Of a stretch of 64,000 nucleotides of DNA, positions 23,706 to 36,383 are shown piece after piece. The translations under genes and the position numbers were made by a program. The stretch comes from Siderastrea radians (lineage: Eukaryota > Cnidaria > Anthozoa > Scleractinia > Rhizangiidae): the NCBI GenBank assembly GCA_964017195.1, contig OZ024898.1, positions 2,754,482 through 2,818,481 on the forward strand, written 5' to 3'. The notes below the pieces were generated by a model. The model had not been told where the DNA came from and made no database searches. It saw only the letters and a list, made by a program, of their open reading frames with translations. Within the stretch, counting starts at the first letter, position 1. Each line of letters opens with the position of its first letter.

Positions 23706-25662
23706 CCGTGTGGCACTAAATTTTTGCGGGTTCTAATCTTTGCGATTTTGCGGATTTTTTCACGATCCGGTTAAAGAAGTTCCAGCGAAAAAATCTCCAG
23801 CAAAAGTTTACTCCGCAAACATTTACCCCACAGTCGAAATTATATACAAACATCGCCTTTTACATTACATGTAATGTAAAATCATGTTGGTGTCCATTTA
23901 CTTAAACCGTCTCTTTCGTTCAGAAGCAAAACGAAATTAGAAGCAAAATATTCAGAAATAAAACGCTGAAGTTCCAGTTGATCAGGAGCTCCTGAATTGA
24001 TACATGTATTTGACAGTTAAAATCTTAAAAGAGAAGGATCTTCTGAAGGTACTGCATTGATTAAGTCCATGTTGTTCACCTGTATTCAATTGTTTGTACT
24101 CAAAAACCGTTATAATTCCAATTATTAAAAACTGGACTAGGTATATTGGATTTCTAGCATTTTGATTGGCTGAACGGAGCTAGGCTATCAGCTCATATAC
24201 CTACTGCGACAAATATGGTCAATGAACACTCAACAACAAAGTGAGCTGAAAGTTTTTTCCTCGCGAGCAACCCGATGAGAAAAATGGACGAGAAAAATCC
24301 CTTGGCAGCGAATTTAAATTAAGCAGAAATTCCAACATCGTCACCGACAAGCATCACCAACAGCGTCGTCTAACACAAGTCAAAATTGGTTGAAGAAACT
24401 GTGCAGAAATAGAAATTTAAGCATTAAGCGTCGTGTTTACAATTAATTTCTTTCATCGATCGTCACCTCGATCATTGAAATTGAACACGGTAGGTTTTAT
24501 CAGGAAAGCTTTCCACTTCAAAATATCAAGACAAGACATAAAATAAAACACAGTGAAATGGGGCAGGAGCATTTAATAAAAACTATCACACATTCCTGGC
24601 AAGTCGGTGCGAAAATCATGAAGCAGTCTAAACAAGTACTATAAAAATACAGCGGCAAACTACCAAGAAGGAAGGAAGGGCGAGATTTTTTTCGCCTTTA
24701 ACACGCAAAATTGACACTGGTTTTACCTGCACTCGTTGTAGCTCTGTGTTCCAACAGGTCCAAATGCTCAGATAGAAATCGGATGCCATGTAAAGGGAGT
24801 TGAATCACTTTTCCAGTTGTTTGAATGTTGTTTTTAAGCTTACCATTCCGTCCGCAACCTCTAAACCGAGAACAACTGCATTTTGCACTTTGCATTCAAC
24901 AAACTATGATGGTGACTTCTAATGTTCCTCACTACAGTAATCTTTCTTCTGAGCTGCATGGAAATTACCTCTTCAAGTTCAAATTTGTTCTGTCTTCAGT
25001 TCGATGAAACACGCACATGATGGCTCCGTTGTGCGAACAAATTACAAACTTGTTCAGTTCAGTTCAACTCCAGCAGCTAATATGGTGAAATTGTACAGCT
25101 TCAATCGGCTTTGAACGATGATAACAACGTTTCAGGAAAAATCAAACATGTACCATATTTCAGAGCCAATAATTAGAAGATTTCTTTCCAAAACTTGTGC
25201 TACTTTGTTCACTTTCGAGCAGTTTTCATTGATTCATTCAGCTTTGCAATAAAACGCTGCAACACTTCGCAAGGTTTTGGCGCCTTTTTCGTTCAGTCAA
25301 GTGAGCGATTCTTGTTCCGTTTAAATTTTTTTTCTCATTTTTTCCGTTCTCTTTTGATTTTTTTTAATAGCGGTTAAGTTTTTAATAAAACAATTATTCT
25401 ACTCGGGCTTGCTGGATATCAAATGATTATAACCAACTCGGCGCTACGCGCCTCGTTGGTTATCTATCATTCGATATCCAGCGCGCCCTCGTAGAATAAT
25501 TGTTAAATATTATTAATAGAGGGCGACTTCCTGAAAATGGCAAAAATTAATTCCCAGCAAGAAAAACAGTTTTTCCGAGTCGCAAAAAAAAGAGTCCCCG
25601 CAAAACACAAAAAATCGCCAATCCGCAAAATTAAACTCCCGCAAAAATTTAGTGTTACACGG
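23706..25662. mobile_element. TIR DNA element of about 1.96 kb, TA-flanked
   Basis: Left end CCGTGTGGCACTAAATTTTT (then GCGGG) pairs with right end CCCGCAAAAATTTAGTGTTA (then CACGG). TA flanks both sides (23704-23705 and 25663-25664). The GCGGATT/AATCCGC block just inside also pairs. The target and end type suggest the Tc1/mariner/pogo group, but no transposase domain is visible inside, so it is probably non-autonomous. It contains a nested foldback at 25389-25504. Confidence 0.65.
25389..25504. repeat. Nearly perfect 116-bp palindrome
   Basis: The left half (ACAATTATTCTACTCGGGC... TGGATATC... ATAACCAAC) is the reverse complement of the right half (GTTGGTTAT... GATATCCA... GTAGAATAATTGT). 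A small inner stem, GGCGC-TAC-GCGCC, forms the tip. It would fold into one long hairpin. It is nested in the TIR element at 23706-25662 and looks like a foldback-type MITE. Confidence 0.8.
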
Positions 25663-25664
25663 TA

Positions 25665-27705
25665 TATCCTAAGGGTGTTTTCTGGTCCTAGGACGGCTGA
25701 TGGACTATGGTTTTTTCTAGTTTGCTAAGAGCATTTACTTACAGCATGGAAAAAATAATTTCCTTTGTTTTCTAAGGGACGAAAATATCGTTTAGATTGG
25801 GAAGTATATAGATGAGTGAATACACTCAAAAAATTCGAATCCCAAGAAAACAAAGGGGATATAGTTTAGTGGAAGACCAACCTGTTAAGAATGAAGAGTA
25901 GTATTTCAAGACAGTACAAGCTGCGATGTACAAGGAAAAATGGCCTGGCTTTCTGACAAAGTTAGTTGATACTTCGTGTAGAGTGCTTCCTCGCATAAAT
26001 AAATGGCCTTTATGTAATTAATGACACCTTATATATGTATCACTTTCAGCCTTATTTACCAATTAACATTATTACATGGGGATGTTTAATATTTGAAATT
26101 AATAAGACCTTGCAGTTGCTATAAGTAACCAATAATTAACAATTATTCACCGAAGAGGAGGTGAATGATTGTTTTAGTATCAATACTATTTCCTTTCAAA
26201 CAGTTTTAAATTACTTCTTCCCTGTCCCTTAAAATTTAATCACTCAAAGATTCAATGCGTCCAAAACGGTAGCTACCCTTTGTTGTTATGTAACAATTTA
26301 ATATTTAGCCGTAAAAAGCAAACATCAACGTCCAAATATTATAACGGAAAGCATATCCCTCGTGGAGGAAAATTTAGAGTTCGTATTTGGACTCAGAGTT
26401 TCTCGTCCTTTCTTTGTTCAGCTGCAGGGTAGTTCTGCTCCAGACAAGACAAGGCGAGCACGGAGAATAACTACAAAGACGCCATAAACGTCACTTGGCT
26501 GTTATGCAGCGTTGGTGTGGACCTATTAAGCTACTTGTGTGAGCTACCAAGACGCAATTAACGTCACTTGAGTGTTATGCAGCGTCGGTGTGGAGTTACT
26601 AACCTACTTGTGTGAGCTACTGAGCCTTGTTTAATTTAGCAATGACTTTTTGTTATCAATCTACGAAGTGTCTCTAGAATTACTTGTAGGTTAAAAATAA
26701 ATTTTAAACTGTTAAGCTCGTTTATAATTCATGAAGAGAAAACAAAGAAAATCATTACCGTGACGGTGTTTTGGATACCGGATATTGATTTATAGCATTA
26801 AATTTTGCGAACTTTTCCTTTGAATTTCTCGAAGAATTATGAATGGTTTGAGGAGCCATATCAGAATCTCGAAAAAGTATTTTATCAGGTATCCAAACAC
26901 CTAGAAGTCAGTTTAACAAACTCGGCTGCGCCTCAGTTTTTCAACCAACTTCTCGAACACTCTTTCTCGTGTTTGATATATAACCGTAACAAGCTCTGAA
27001 AAAAGGTTTGGCTCGTAGATTAAACTTTTTTATCTGAGTCGTACCAAAATGAAACTTTTTAACCAAACCGGGTTTTCACCGTGTTTTGACTTCCATTTGA
27101 AGGTCTGGTCGACCTTTTATTCCGCTGTAAAATGAAAATATTTAAAACCTTTTTGAACATAAAGTACAACTTGTTCAGTGCTAAGGCGTTCTCTACAGAA
27201 ATAAATTCAAATTATCAAACGATGCTGCTATTCTGGGATGAATAACCGCCACTTTCCTTAGTATTAGCAAGAGACGTTTTAAAAGAGAAAACTCCTAAAT
27301 TTCGCCTAGCAACTTTATCTACTGTAGATAGTTTCTAAGAAACCTGCTTCATTATGCTTATGCTTAATAAAATGAAAACTTAGATAGTGCGTTTTTTTAT
27401 TCGATGTATTCGTTTTAATTAGTTATTTTTTGTTTCTCATCCTGCTTAATGCTCGCAGTCGTGAATTTTTTATTAAAATTGCAAAAGCAATTATCTCTAT
27501 TTTTTGTCAAAGTACCCTTATATTTTGTCCTTTGTTTTCTCCTGGATCTGCCTTATTTTCTCGCACCGTTTAAGAATCGCAATATAAACGCGAAAATTAA
27601 TCTTCTGTAGAAAACGTAAAAGAGATAATCACTTGCTTGCCAAAACGTAGATTTGGTAGTGAATTCGCTAGTTTAATGATGAACCCCGGCCGCCTGTAGT
27701 ACAGG
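25665..27705. other. Intergenic stretch with a 73-bp direct repeat
   Basis: No gene seen. A 73-bp unit occurs twice in tandem at 26476-26622 (AAGACGC-ATAAACGTCACTT ... GTTATGCAGCGT-GGTGTGGA ... CTACTTGTGTGAGCTAC). The rest is AT-rich without a bounded feature. Confidence 0.5.
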
Positions 27706-28685
27706 ACGTGGTCCTTGGTCACCGGGTAAAAAATTATAATCTTGAATATCTTACCTGAATCAAAGCGTAGCGAACTGAAGTTTTTCCTGAAGACAGCTTT
27801 TATGTTTCTCGCGATAATATTAAAGTGGCAAGTTCCAAACTTAAATTTTTGTTGTGATCCGAAAAAAGGTGACGTGCTCGCGGGCCCCTTGGTCCGCGAA
27901 TGTGGTCCTTGGTCCTCGAATCATGTAAACGGCAGGGAAAGTACCTGTGAATCCCAGTAATTTCCGTAGGAGAATGAAAGTTTTATCAATATGTTATTTA
28001 TTCTTTCTCATCCTTGATATTTCTAAGCTAAATTCTTGTAGGAAAGTTGTTGTGAGTATAAAATGTTTTACTTTTCAGACAACAGTCTCCCACACAAGCC
28101 CCAAGCGCAGTCGATGATATTACGAGACTACAACCTTATATCTATTCTAGGTATACAAGAGTTAACCCCATTTATAAACATGTTTAAAGAAGAGTTTGAA
28201 AACATTCAGCAAAAATAAAGGCCGTTTCCATTTATCCAGGGTTTTCTTTATTTGCTTTGCGAAATGTAAGTTCTCTAGGGTCATAGGTCGCGGATTAAGG
28301 ACCCATATGCGAAAATTGTTGATATTTTTCGAGAGACGATAAAACAAAACTTTCAAACTCTGCAGCAAATTCGTTCGAAACCGCAGATATAAGTTTGTCT
28401 GCTATCTTGTTTTTCAAAAACAACACGTCCTCCTGTTGCGTTTCATCGATGCACAAGCCAAGTAAACATGACCATGCAATTTACGGAGCCGCAAAAGTAA
28501 ACACTGCAAGAAAGACAAATTGGCCTACCTGTCAATAAACTTGAATTCCGCGCCTTCACCAACAGCAGGACACCCGAAACTTCGTCATATCGGTAAATCA
28601 GCGCACACATTCCTTTTTTTGTCGTATTCTATTTAACGAGCAAATGTTAGTCATGATCGGAAAAGTCGCGGACCAAGGACCACGT
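27706..28685. repeat. Inverted-repeat bounded segment, probable degraded DNA element
   Basis: ACGTGGTCCTTGGTC at 27706-27720 is perfectly inverted at 28671-28685. Related GGTCCTTGGTCC/GGTCCGCGAA motifs are repeated at 27890-27920, and a weaker form occurs near 28285-28310. No transposase frame is recognised. Confidence 0.4.
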
Positions 28686-31600
28686 ACTGTTCATAAGGAT
28701 TTTCTTTCGGTTATGGAGTGTGTATTTTTGAAGGTAAAATTCTGCTTTGCTTGTACTAGATAATTTGCACTTTTGTCCATGTTTGAAGGAGACTCATCAA
28801 GACTGCGCAATTTTACCGACGAGTTTTGTACGTATTTGCAAATTTTAACACCCTCGAAAAGTCATGTTATCGCCATCCAGTGGTCTCTTTTGATTGCGTT
28901 TGAGACGACGTTATTTTGCGATAATGTCGTCTCAAAATGCTGGCTTGTGATTGGTTCAAAAGCTGTCATGACAACGCGGCCAAGGTCAAAATTCAAAACT
29001 TTTCTTCACAAACCCGCCGGCAAACTTTAAGTTTTGCTCAGCAACATTGTTGGAAAAACCTTTATTACAATGTGATTCATCCCTGCAAGTAACTTACCTT
29101 GACAGATTACCCAAAATGTGAGTGCCAAAACTTTAAAACTGTATTTTTCTTTAAAACAGTCTGTTTTCAATTTTTATTTCGCGATGAGCGCGCTGTATTG
29201 CGTTATTCTATTATTTTGTCGATCCCAGTCGTTTGAAAAAAATTATGTTGATGCACTGAAAGAGTTTATTTTGTTTCATAAGGCAATTTTTGGTTGAAAA
29301 AGCGGGGAATTCGAACATTTTGCAGCAAAAGCAAAATTGTTTTCGTGAGCAAGTATTGCGCGTGCAAATCTTAACGGCCTTTAAGAATTTCTATTTTGAT
29401 CAACAAAAATTATTGTTCGGGCTTATTGTTTTTTCGCACAAAAGAGACTTGGATTGCGAAAAAAAACGTAAAAAATTGGAAATTTTGATGCTGGACATGT
29501 AGAGTATCTGGAATATGACAAAATATTTTGCAGCTTTTTGTTGACATTTCTTGAATTTTTCATCTAAAAAGGGTAAAAAACTCGAATTTGTCTTCAATAA
29601 TGGCTTGACCACCTGTTACTTATGACGTCATATCTCGTAACCATAGGAACCGATTCTCACTAAACTTGTGTCAAAATGTGTCTTAGAAATAAGCACATAG
29701 CTACTTTAAAGGGGAGATGTAGGTAACGATTCGTCTTGGAAAAATTCATGGAAAACCTTATGGGAGTAGCATCCACTCCCCACCCCCCCCTCCTGTATGC
29801 TCGAGGTTAACAGAAATGACTGCAGCTTTCTTCATCTAATAACGACCTTGTGCAACAATGTTACACTCTACGGCCCCGTGCAACTTGTCTGCCATAAAGA
29901 TTGCACGAAAAAATTCCTAGCGTAACAAACTCTACAACAGAGAAACCAATTCTACTTCTCACAGCGGTTGCAGCAACGAGATAAGCAAACTGGCCCGTTA
30001 TTTGAAATTATGAGTTTCACTGGAAATGTATTTTTCAGTTTACATTTCGCATTAACGGTGTTAGTAGTGACATATTAGTTAGGAGTTCTGAACAAGCTAA
30101 TGTACTACATTTCTTTTGGCGAAACAATTGTCAGCGCAGTATGTTCTGAACTTCCTCTAATTTTATCGTCAAAAACAAGTAATTATTAAACAACTTGTCT
30201 AATTTTAAAAATTAAGTGCTTGCTTCTCGCAAGTTGGCGAAAATATAAATGCTCGTTCCTCGAAGACAAACTTGATCGATGCTCTTGTGTTCGCAGAAAA
30301 ACGCTTCGCTTGCTTGCTTGAAAAGCTTCGCAAAGACCAGAAAATTAGCTGTACGCGTGTTTTCGAGTCAACAGTAAAGACACCCCTGCTGACGTTGCTA
30401 TCAATTGGCAAAACATGACCTAGTAAAGACATGGCAGCATTTGATTTTTATAAGACGAAAGAATAAAACGCCTAAAAATCAAATACTTCATGGTGTGCGG
30501 ATTTACCGCTCAACCTTTCAATATAATGATACTGTATTTAACATTATTGACTGATTTCTTTGCAAACAGAGCCAACGAAAATAATTGTGGTAAAAAAAGC
30601 AGCAAGAGTCATTCTAAAAATCTCTTAAATTTTCATTCAGGATCCATGACGTTTAAGGCTGAATAACCAAAACCGTGGAACTAAAATTTCAGTTAAACAC
30701 ATCACTTTGATGCCATTTCACTTGATATTGTTCACTTTCTTCAGATGAGTGGTAAACCGAATCAAGAAATGAAAGCATGTCAGCCATTCAGAGATCATGT
30801 CGGCATACCAAACAAAGAAACTACATTTGTAAACTAGGCTTTTAACCCAAAAGCAAACTAAACTTACCGTTATCTTTGCTAACAGTGACGTTTCTGAGTA
30901 AAAGCGCAAGTGCTCAACGGCTTGGGGCGTTGTTGTTGGTAATACAAATAGCTCTCTTCGTCAGCGTTGAGATAACAGCTGTCTGTTTGTGTCGTCTTGT
31001 ATAAGAAAGATTGGCCACTGTCGAGACAAAGATGCGTAGGAGATGCTAAGGCTGAGTCACGCAATAAACTAACATCCTACTTTATAGGCAACAAACAAAC
31101 TCCTTTTTCCTTCTCCTTCTTTTCCGTCTTGTAGTTCATTTTACCCGATTCATTAAGCAAAACGCCACCTTGTTAAATAATGGATCCCCAATTTGATTCT
31201 ATGGAAATTGAAAACTACTTCAAATGACTTCAAATTGGAATGAAATCTCCATGTCAGTGAATCTCAATTCGCACCAATTTGGCAGTGGAAGAGAAACAAA
31301 GTTATATTTTTTAAAAAACAACAAGCCAGCTAACCAAAGCGCAATTGCCCCATGATCCGTCGTTAATAAACAAACTTGCTCGAGATCGATAGTAATTTTG
31401 ACACAGGTTTGCATAACAAGACCATTTTTCTGTGACGATAATTTATATCTCGTTGTTTAATAAATTTCTCGTGTGTCTTATTTATTGTAGATCATTTATT
31501 ATTTATGATTGAAAATTTCCCTGATGCCAAGTTAAATTGGACAAAACTAAAACCATTGCTCTTTCTACTAAATGAAATGGATATTGAAGCGTGCGATCTT

Positions 31601-33236
31601 TTTCATGCCGCCTCAATAAACGTTTTTATAGGTTCCAGACCTCCCTATAGGAACACTTAATGCATAGCTAGCTAGTCATTACGAAATTAAAATTTCCCAT
31701 TTATTTTGAGAGGAAACTTGCTTTTCAGATTCCTTTAACGTTTTGTGCGGCCCGGTACTCGTCTAAGCCCTGTTGCAAAAATAAGTTTTAAATAAATTTG
31801 CAATAATGTATTTTATATAAAATACTTGCCACTGTTTATATAAAATACTTGCCACTGTCCTTAAACGCCATAAGCTAACGACAAAACGCAGTTGTTCGGT
31901 TGACGTCATGCCATTTAGCCAACACATCTTAAAATATAACGGCTTAGTGATTTAATGGACATGAAAATATTCTGTTTGGTTTAAGTCAAAAGTGGTCTAA
32001 TAATAATGACATTGCCATGGCCCTTGGATATGAGCGGTCCCTCGCACTGATTGGTTCATTACCAGAGGCTATCATTTCATATTCTATTATTGTAACAGTG
32101 GGACACAAACCTCTTTAGTAAACGATTTTTTCTTTTTCTAAAAATAAAGTATTTTTCTAAACAACTGGATTTTTGAGAAAAAAATGAACAATATACAACG
32201 AACTGATCATCTGGACTGTTGAGTTGGAACCTACATTTTTCGTGACAGAGCGATAAACAGAAATAAAATAGGTCGCCATTTTAGCGGTTTTTTAGAAAGA
32301 GCACACACATATCGTGACAGCTGTTTAAAGAGTTGCCCAATATGTGAGAAGAGTTTTCTCTTTCACCTTCGGTTCCAACATTTAGTTCATGAATCAAACC
32401 GAAACTTGCTTAAGCTGTTTTAACATTTTTAAATTTCCACTTTTTTTGGCTAAAGCGAAAAAGACCATTCTTAATTATGCAGTCACAATTTGTCCTTTTG
32501 TAAAGATGTTTGGCTTTGCATAAATTTTCGCAGAAGAACGAGCCAAATGCAGCTGTTGGTATAAAGTATCGCGAAAAGGGTCATATATCTATTTTAATGA
32601 TTTTACAGTCCGGTCAGGTAACACGACTGATTTAGATAATATGCATGGATGGGTGTGTTTTTTCTTCATTAATGACGATTCGTAGTTTGCGATGCTTCAC
32701 AAACCCTTTTAGACATGTCTTAATTACAGACTTTTCAAAGTTAAGAACGAATGCAAATAGTGAAATTTCCATGATCTACGTTGAACCTAGGTAATCTTAG
32801 CCTGCTGATATAGATTTTGCTTGTCTAATGTGCCAAATAAAATGACTTTAGGTTATTCATGCAACACATCTCTTACCTTAAAAAATCTTGATTGAACTTA
32901 GTGCTTTGGTCTCTGATCCGAGATAAAAGGGTTCTGTCTTGATCGGGTGCTTTGTAGTTATCAATAACAAGCTCATTTGCAATATAATTCTGTTGGTGGA
33001 GGGATCATGAATAATCAATTAAACGAGAATTGAAAGAGTCACGGACAAAGATGCATTGATAGCTTATCTCTTTCTTTTAAAGCATTAAATTTTATCATGG
33101 GTGAAAATGTCAAAGGCACCAATAAAGAAAATAAAAGGAAAACATAATTTCCAAGTAGTTAGTTCTACAACAAACTTTGACCAAACTCCTTTTCTTAGAG
33201 TAACAAACGTATTTTTTTTATTTTGGCCAGAGAACC
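28686..33236. other. Gene-free AT-rich region
   Basis: About 4.5 kb with no supported exon. A 27-bp duplicated block (TTTATATAAAATACTTGCCACTG) lies at about 31810-31858. Open frames at 28773-29612, 30205-30432 and 30718-31064 lack family features. The last starts only at TTG. Confidence 0.4.
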
Positions 33237-33650
33237 ACCTTGTACAGGAAAATATTGGGTACAAGCGCTATTGATTGTCAGATAAAGACATCGAAGATTC
33301 GGCATTACTGCCTTCTTCAGGTTGTTAAAAAAAACTAGCACAGGTATTTGCCATCGTATGCAACAAACAGCGCACGTGCTCCCAGATGCGTGCGCCTGTG
33401 TGAAACGATAGCTCTTTAGGAAAGGAAAATCACGGTTACGTTGATTCTTCGTGCTGTCGAAGATTTTTCTGAGCCACTAGGGTGTCCTTGAAGGAGTGTC
33501 TTGTGCTGTTAAAATGCTGTGTCACGGGAATGTCCCCTCTGTTATTCAACACGTCGAGGCGATGTTCCATAAACAAGGCAATAATGCTGAAACGTCGGGG
33601 TCATTATCTGACAATCAATAGCGGCTGTACCCAATTTCTGAATATTTTTC
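33237..33650 (-). mobile_element. Second Penelope-like fragment with inverted ends
   Basis: A minus-strand frame (start ATG about 33566, stop about 33413) reads EHRLDVLNNRGDIPVTQHFN followed by a short stretch. This is the pattern seen in GIY-YIG endonuclease regions of Penelope-like and related retroelements (EH...D...N..D.PV..HFN...H). The two ends share a text of about 60 bp in opposite orientation (TTATCTGACAATCAATAGCG on the plus strand near 33606, and its reverse complement near 33275). This is the same layout as at 22507-23012. Stops follow the fragment, so it is dead. Confidence 0.5.
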
Positions 33651-33689
33651 TAGTTCAAGGTTCTACGCAGAATACACATTATTATCGAC

Positions 33690-34210
33690 CATCTAGTACA
33701 GCTGACTTAACACCAAAGGAAAGTACTTATTCCCAATATCATTTTGACTGTCGCACTTTAGGATTTCATCTACAGCCTCACAAGTTAGAACCACCTTGTA
33801 CAGCAACACTGCTCAATACCCCTCATGAATGAATCGCCCTTTAAGGTGTATTACATTCATAGATCTAGATTCAAAAGGTAGAACCACCCAGTACAGCATA
33901 ATAAACAGTACCACCGGGAAGTTATGCTCAGTAGCTCTCGTTTGAGTGGTCACACTTTAGGATTTCATCCACAAACTCAAAAGTTAGAATCACCTTGTAC
34001 AGCATAATAAATAGCACCACAGGAACGTACTGTTCAACAGCTTTCATTTGAATGATCACGCTTAAGGAATACGTCTATACACAGACTCAAAACTATATGC
34101 CCTCGTACACAATAATAAACGCCGCAGGAAAGCGCTGCTCAGGTGCTTCAATTTGAATTGGCGCACTTATGTTATAATCCACAGATACAGTTAGTCAAGT
34201 TAGCATTACA
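33690..34210. repeat. Diverged array of the ~106-bp satellite
   Basis: About five decayed units spaced roughly 95-108 bp. They carry the same landmarks as the array at 51086-52010: AGTTAGAACCACCTTGTACAG, AATAAACAGCACCAC, GCTTTCATTTGAATGGTCAC and ACTTTAGGATTTCATCCAC. Divergence between units is much higher here, so this array is older. Confidence 0.75.
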
Positions 34211-34424
34211 CAAGAACAAGCGAGGCCCTGTTTTTAGAATACCACTTAGCCAAATCTGTTTTCATTTCTGTCATATAAATAGCGTTTCCACTGAGCATTT
34301 TTCATTTTGAAGTTCAGGATGCAGTTTAAGTTTTATTTTGTTTAAAATTACCTATTAAGTAATAACGTACTCTAATCGGTAAAAAGCTGTTTACGTTTAA
34401 CAATAACAAGTTTAGTCAATCCCA

Positions 34425-34735
34425 CTGGCGGATTTGTAATAGACCACCATACGATTGCAAAGGTAAGGTCGCACACGAGCCAAGGAGGCCGGCACCCCAG
34501 TTTCTGCAGCATGAAGCAACTGAGAATATTGCAACTTCCCCTTAGATGGGATGCTAGTCCATCGCAGGGTTACTCCCAGCAGTATGTTACCGGTACCTTG
34601 GGTGGAGAGAAAATGCAGGTGGGGTGAAGTGTCCTGCTTAAGGAAACAACATGATGGCAGGGACTGGGCGTCGAAACCCCGACCTTCAGACGTGAAGTTC
34701 AACGCGCAAGCCACTACTGCACCGCGCCCTATAAC
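34425..34735 (-). repeat. tRNA-derived SINE
   Basis: On the minus strand the element opens with GGGCGCGGTGCAGTAGTGGC (A-box region) and then GGTCGGGGTTTCGACGCCC (B-box-like). The body shares AAGCAGGACACTTCACCCC, CTCTCCACCCAAGG and CTGCGATGGACTAGCATCCC text with the SINE at 41830-42031. The 133-codon open frame across it is incidental. Confidence 0.7.
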
Positions 34736-35424
34736 TTTAACGTTAACTTTTCCATAATTTTGTTGATCTAATAAAAGCCCAAAAGTTTCTCCTAAACGTT
34801 TGATCGAATTCATTCATAAAAAGTTTTCGCTCTCCCAATTAACCTGTTAACTCGTTTTTCTTTAACTCTTTACAAAACTTTGCTTATATAATGCGCGCTC
34901 TGATTGGCTCCTTGGGATTGACTATTCGTTGCTATAAGATTTTACTAATATAACGCGTTCTCTGATTGGCTTCTTGGCCGTTTTAAATCAAGTTATGTTA
35001 ACAAGAGCATGAGGTCACCTAACATTAGTTTGCTTTATTTATAAAAGACATAGGAAATGCCGCTAATGATCGAATATACTCGGGGGAGTTTGGAGGAATT
35101 CGAAACTACTTATGTGTTCTCTTGCTTGCGGCCCGGGTTCACTAATCACGAGACTTCCTATCGTGTTCTCACAATTCAAGCTATACAAACGCGCGCATTT
35201 TCTCCTTATTAAATACAAACACAATATGTTTTCTTTTTCTATTTATGGTAATTCAGTAAGCACTAAATGGCATATATTGCACGTATAATCGTATTTCTTT
35301 ATTTTCATTTCGAAACCAATACAGTTGTCTCATACTGAGAGCATTTCCAAATTATGACAAATTTTCAACTCAGTGAACTCCTGAGTGGGTGACTATAGCA
35401 CATTATCGATAGTCATATCAAACT
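34736..35424. other. Non-coding flank
   Basis: No exon seen. Two near copies of TATAA(T/C)GCG-(TC)TCTGATTGGCT-CTTGG occur at about 34886-34915 and 34950-34979, a short local duplication. Confidence 0.4.
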
Positions 35425-35578
35425 CAGAGTGAGGTGCGGGATTGCGGAAAATTAATTCAGAGTTTAAAAGAACGAAGCATATAACAAATGTGCTGTTTTG
35501 TTATTCTTTTGTTCTCCAATGAGATGCAAATGAGTGTGAGGCGTTTTTCTGCAATCCCGCACCTTAGAGCAAACTCAT
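35425..35578. repeat. Short inverted repeat (MITE-like) upstream of the chromo-barrel ORF
   Basis: AAACTCAGAGTGAGGTGCGG (then GATTGCGG) at about 35425-35455 pairs with CTGCAATCCCGCACCTTAGA (then GCAAACTC) at about 35549-35577. The intervening ~95 bp is AT-rich. It ends about 90 bp before the ATG at 35667 and may be either an independent MITE or part of the end of the element that carries that ORF. Confidence 0.5.
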
Positions 35579-35666
35579 TGCCCACAAAAGGGGACATTTG
35601 CTTTCGGTGATCGTTACATGAGGTAAACTGTCACTGCGCTTGCGCTATGTTTTCAAAATCGTGAAG

Positions 35667-36383
35667 ATGGCGGACCGACCGAAACGTATGTCACATGCGC
35701 CGAAACGTTTTGTGGACGATTTCTATGAGATCGGCGCTGCGAATGTCAGTAAAGTGGAAAAACGACTAAAGATAGACAAAAATTTGCATGAAGTTGAGAT
35801 TGTAGACGTGAATAAGGAGCGAAAACAGATGAAAATTCACTTCGTGGGTTTCAGCGAGGAATTTGATGAGTGGCGTGACTATGACGGTGAGAGGGATTAC
35901 TCTCCCTTTGTTCGATTGGAAAAGATGTTTCTGCCCAATGGAGGATCTGTGGAGGACAGGAGAAATATTTTTCACCATCAGTTGTACCGTGTTATCAAGC
36001 GAAAGCTATGGTCTGGTCGGAGAGATGACCCTGAAGTACGAATAGAAATGAATGTCGATCCAGATGTATTTTCTACAGGACTTGGTCAAGTCACTCTGAG
36101 CACTTCACAACGAGGAAAAGATGTTTACAGCGTAACTGACAATCGACTATTAGATGGTGTTCTTGGTTTAAAGTGGGACGAGAGAATTATGAATTCTAGC
36201 GGCGATTTTGCATATGTGGAGAAGAATACTGTACGATTCTGGATGACAAAGAAAACCCCGATACAAGAATACAAATATATTGGTGGCAAGTATGTCAAAT
36301 GCGAGATTGAGGATGCATATATGCTTGTGTTTACTTTTGTTCGAGGTGATGGGAATAGGAGACAGTATATGGAAAGACGCTAA
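35667..36383 (+). CDS. Chromo-barrel/Tudor-knot-like protein, probably element-encoded
   Basis: Single open frame of 238 residues. ATG 35667 lies in a strong context (GTGAAGATGGCGG); the frame also runs nine codons upstream to a TTG, which I discount. Residues about 38-75 (VEIVDVNKERKQMKIHFVGF followed by SEEFDEW) match the barrel pattern of chromo-barrel and Tudor-knot domains: a strand, then h-V/D-GF/W-x4-D-E-W. Such folds bind modified histone tails or nucleic acid. The N-terminus is basic (MADRPKRMSHAPKRF). The rest (RRDDPEVRIEMNVD, GLKWDERI, EYKYIGGKYVK, VFTFVRGDG) is not a domain I can name. The gene is intact and ends 493 bp from the end of a transposase remnant on the opposite strand. 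I recall similar ORFs occurring repeatedly in coral genomes, so a mobile-element origin is likely but unproven. A host gene is the alternative. Confidence 0.75.
   Translation: MADRPKRMSHAPKRFVDDFYEIGAANVSKVEKRLKIDKNLHEVEIVDVNKERKQMKIHFVGFSEEFDEWRDYDGERDYSPFVRLEKMFLPNGGSVEDRRNIFHHQLYRVIKRKLWSGRRDDPEVRIEMNVDPDVFSTGLGQVTLSTSQRGKDVYSVTDNRLLDGVLGLKWDERIMNSSGDFAYVEKNTVRFWMTKKTPIQEYKYIGGKYVKCEIEDAYMLVFTFVRGDGNRRQYMERR

Noticed and set aside
25537..25728. Lysine-rich 63-codon frame
   Set aside because: It runs across the right inverted end of the 23706-25662 element. The composition comes from GCAAAA-rich repeat text.
30879..31064. Possible first exon followed by a GTAAGT donor on the minus strand
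   Set aside because: There is no ATG (starts at TTG), no matching downstream exon and no recognisable composition.
34412..34813. 133-codon minus-strand open frame
   Set aside because: It coincides with a tRNA-derived SINE, and its text is shared with the non-coding copy at 41830-42031.
35640..35666. Nine-residue extension of the chromo-barrel-like ORF
   Set aside because: It begins at TTG. The ATG at 35667 has a strong initiation context.
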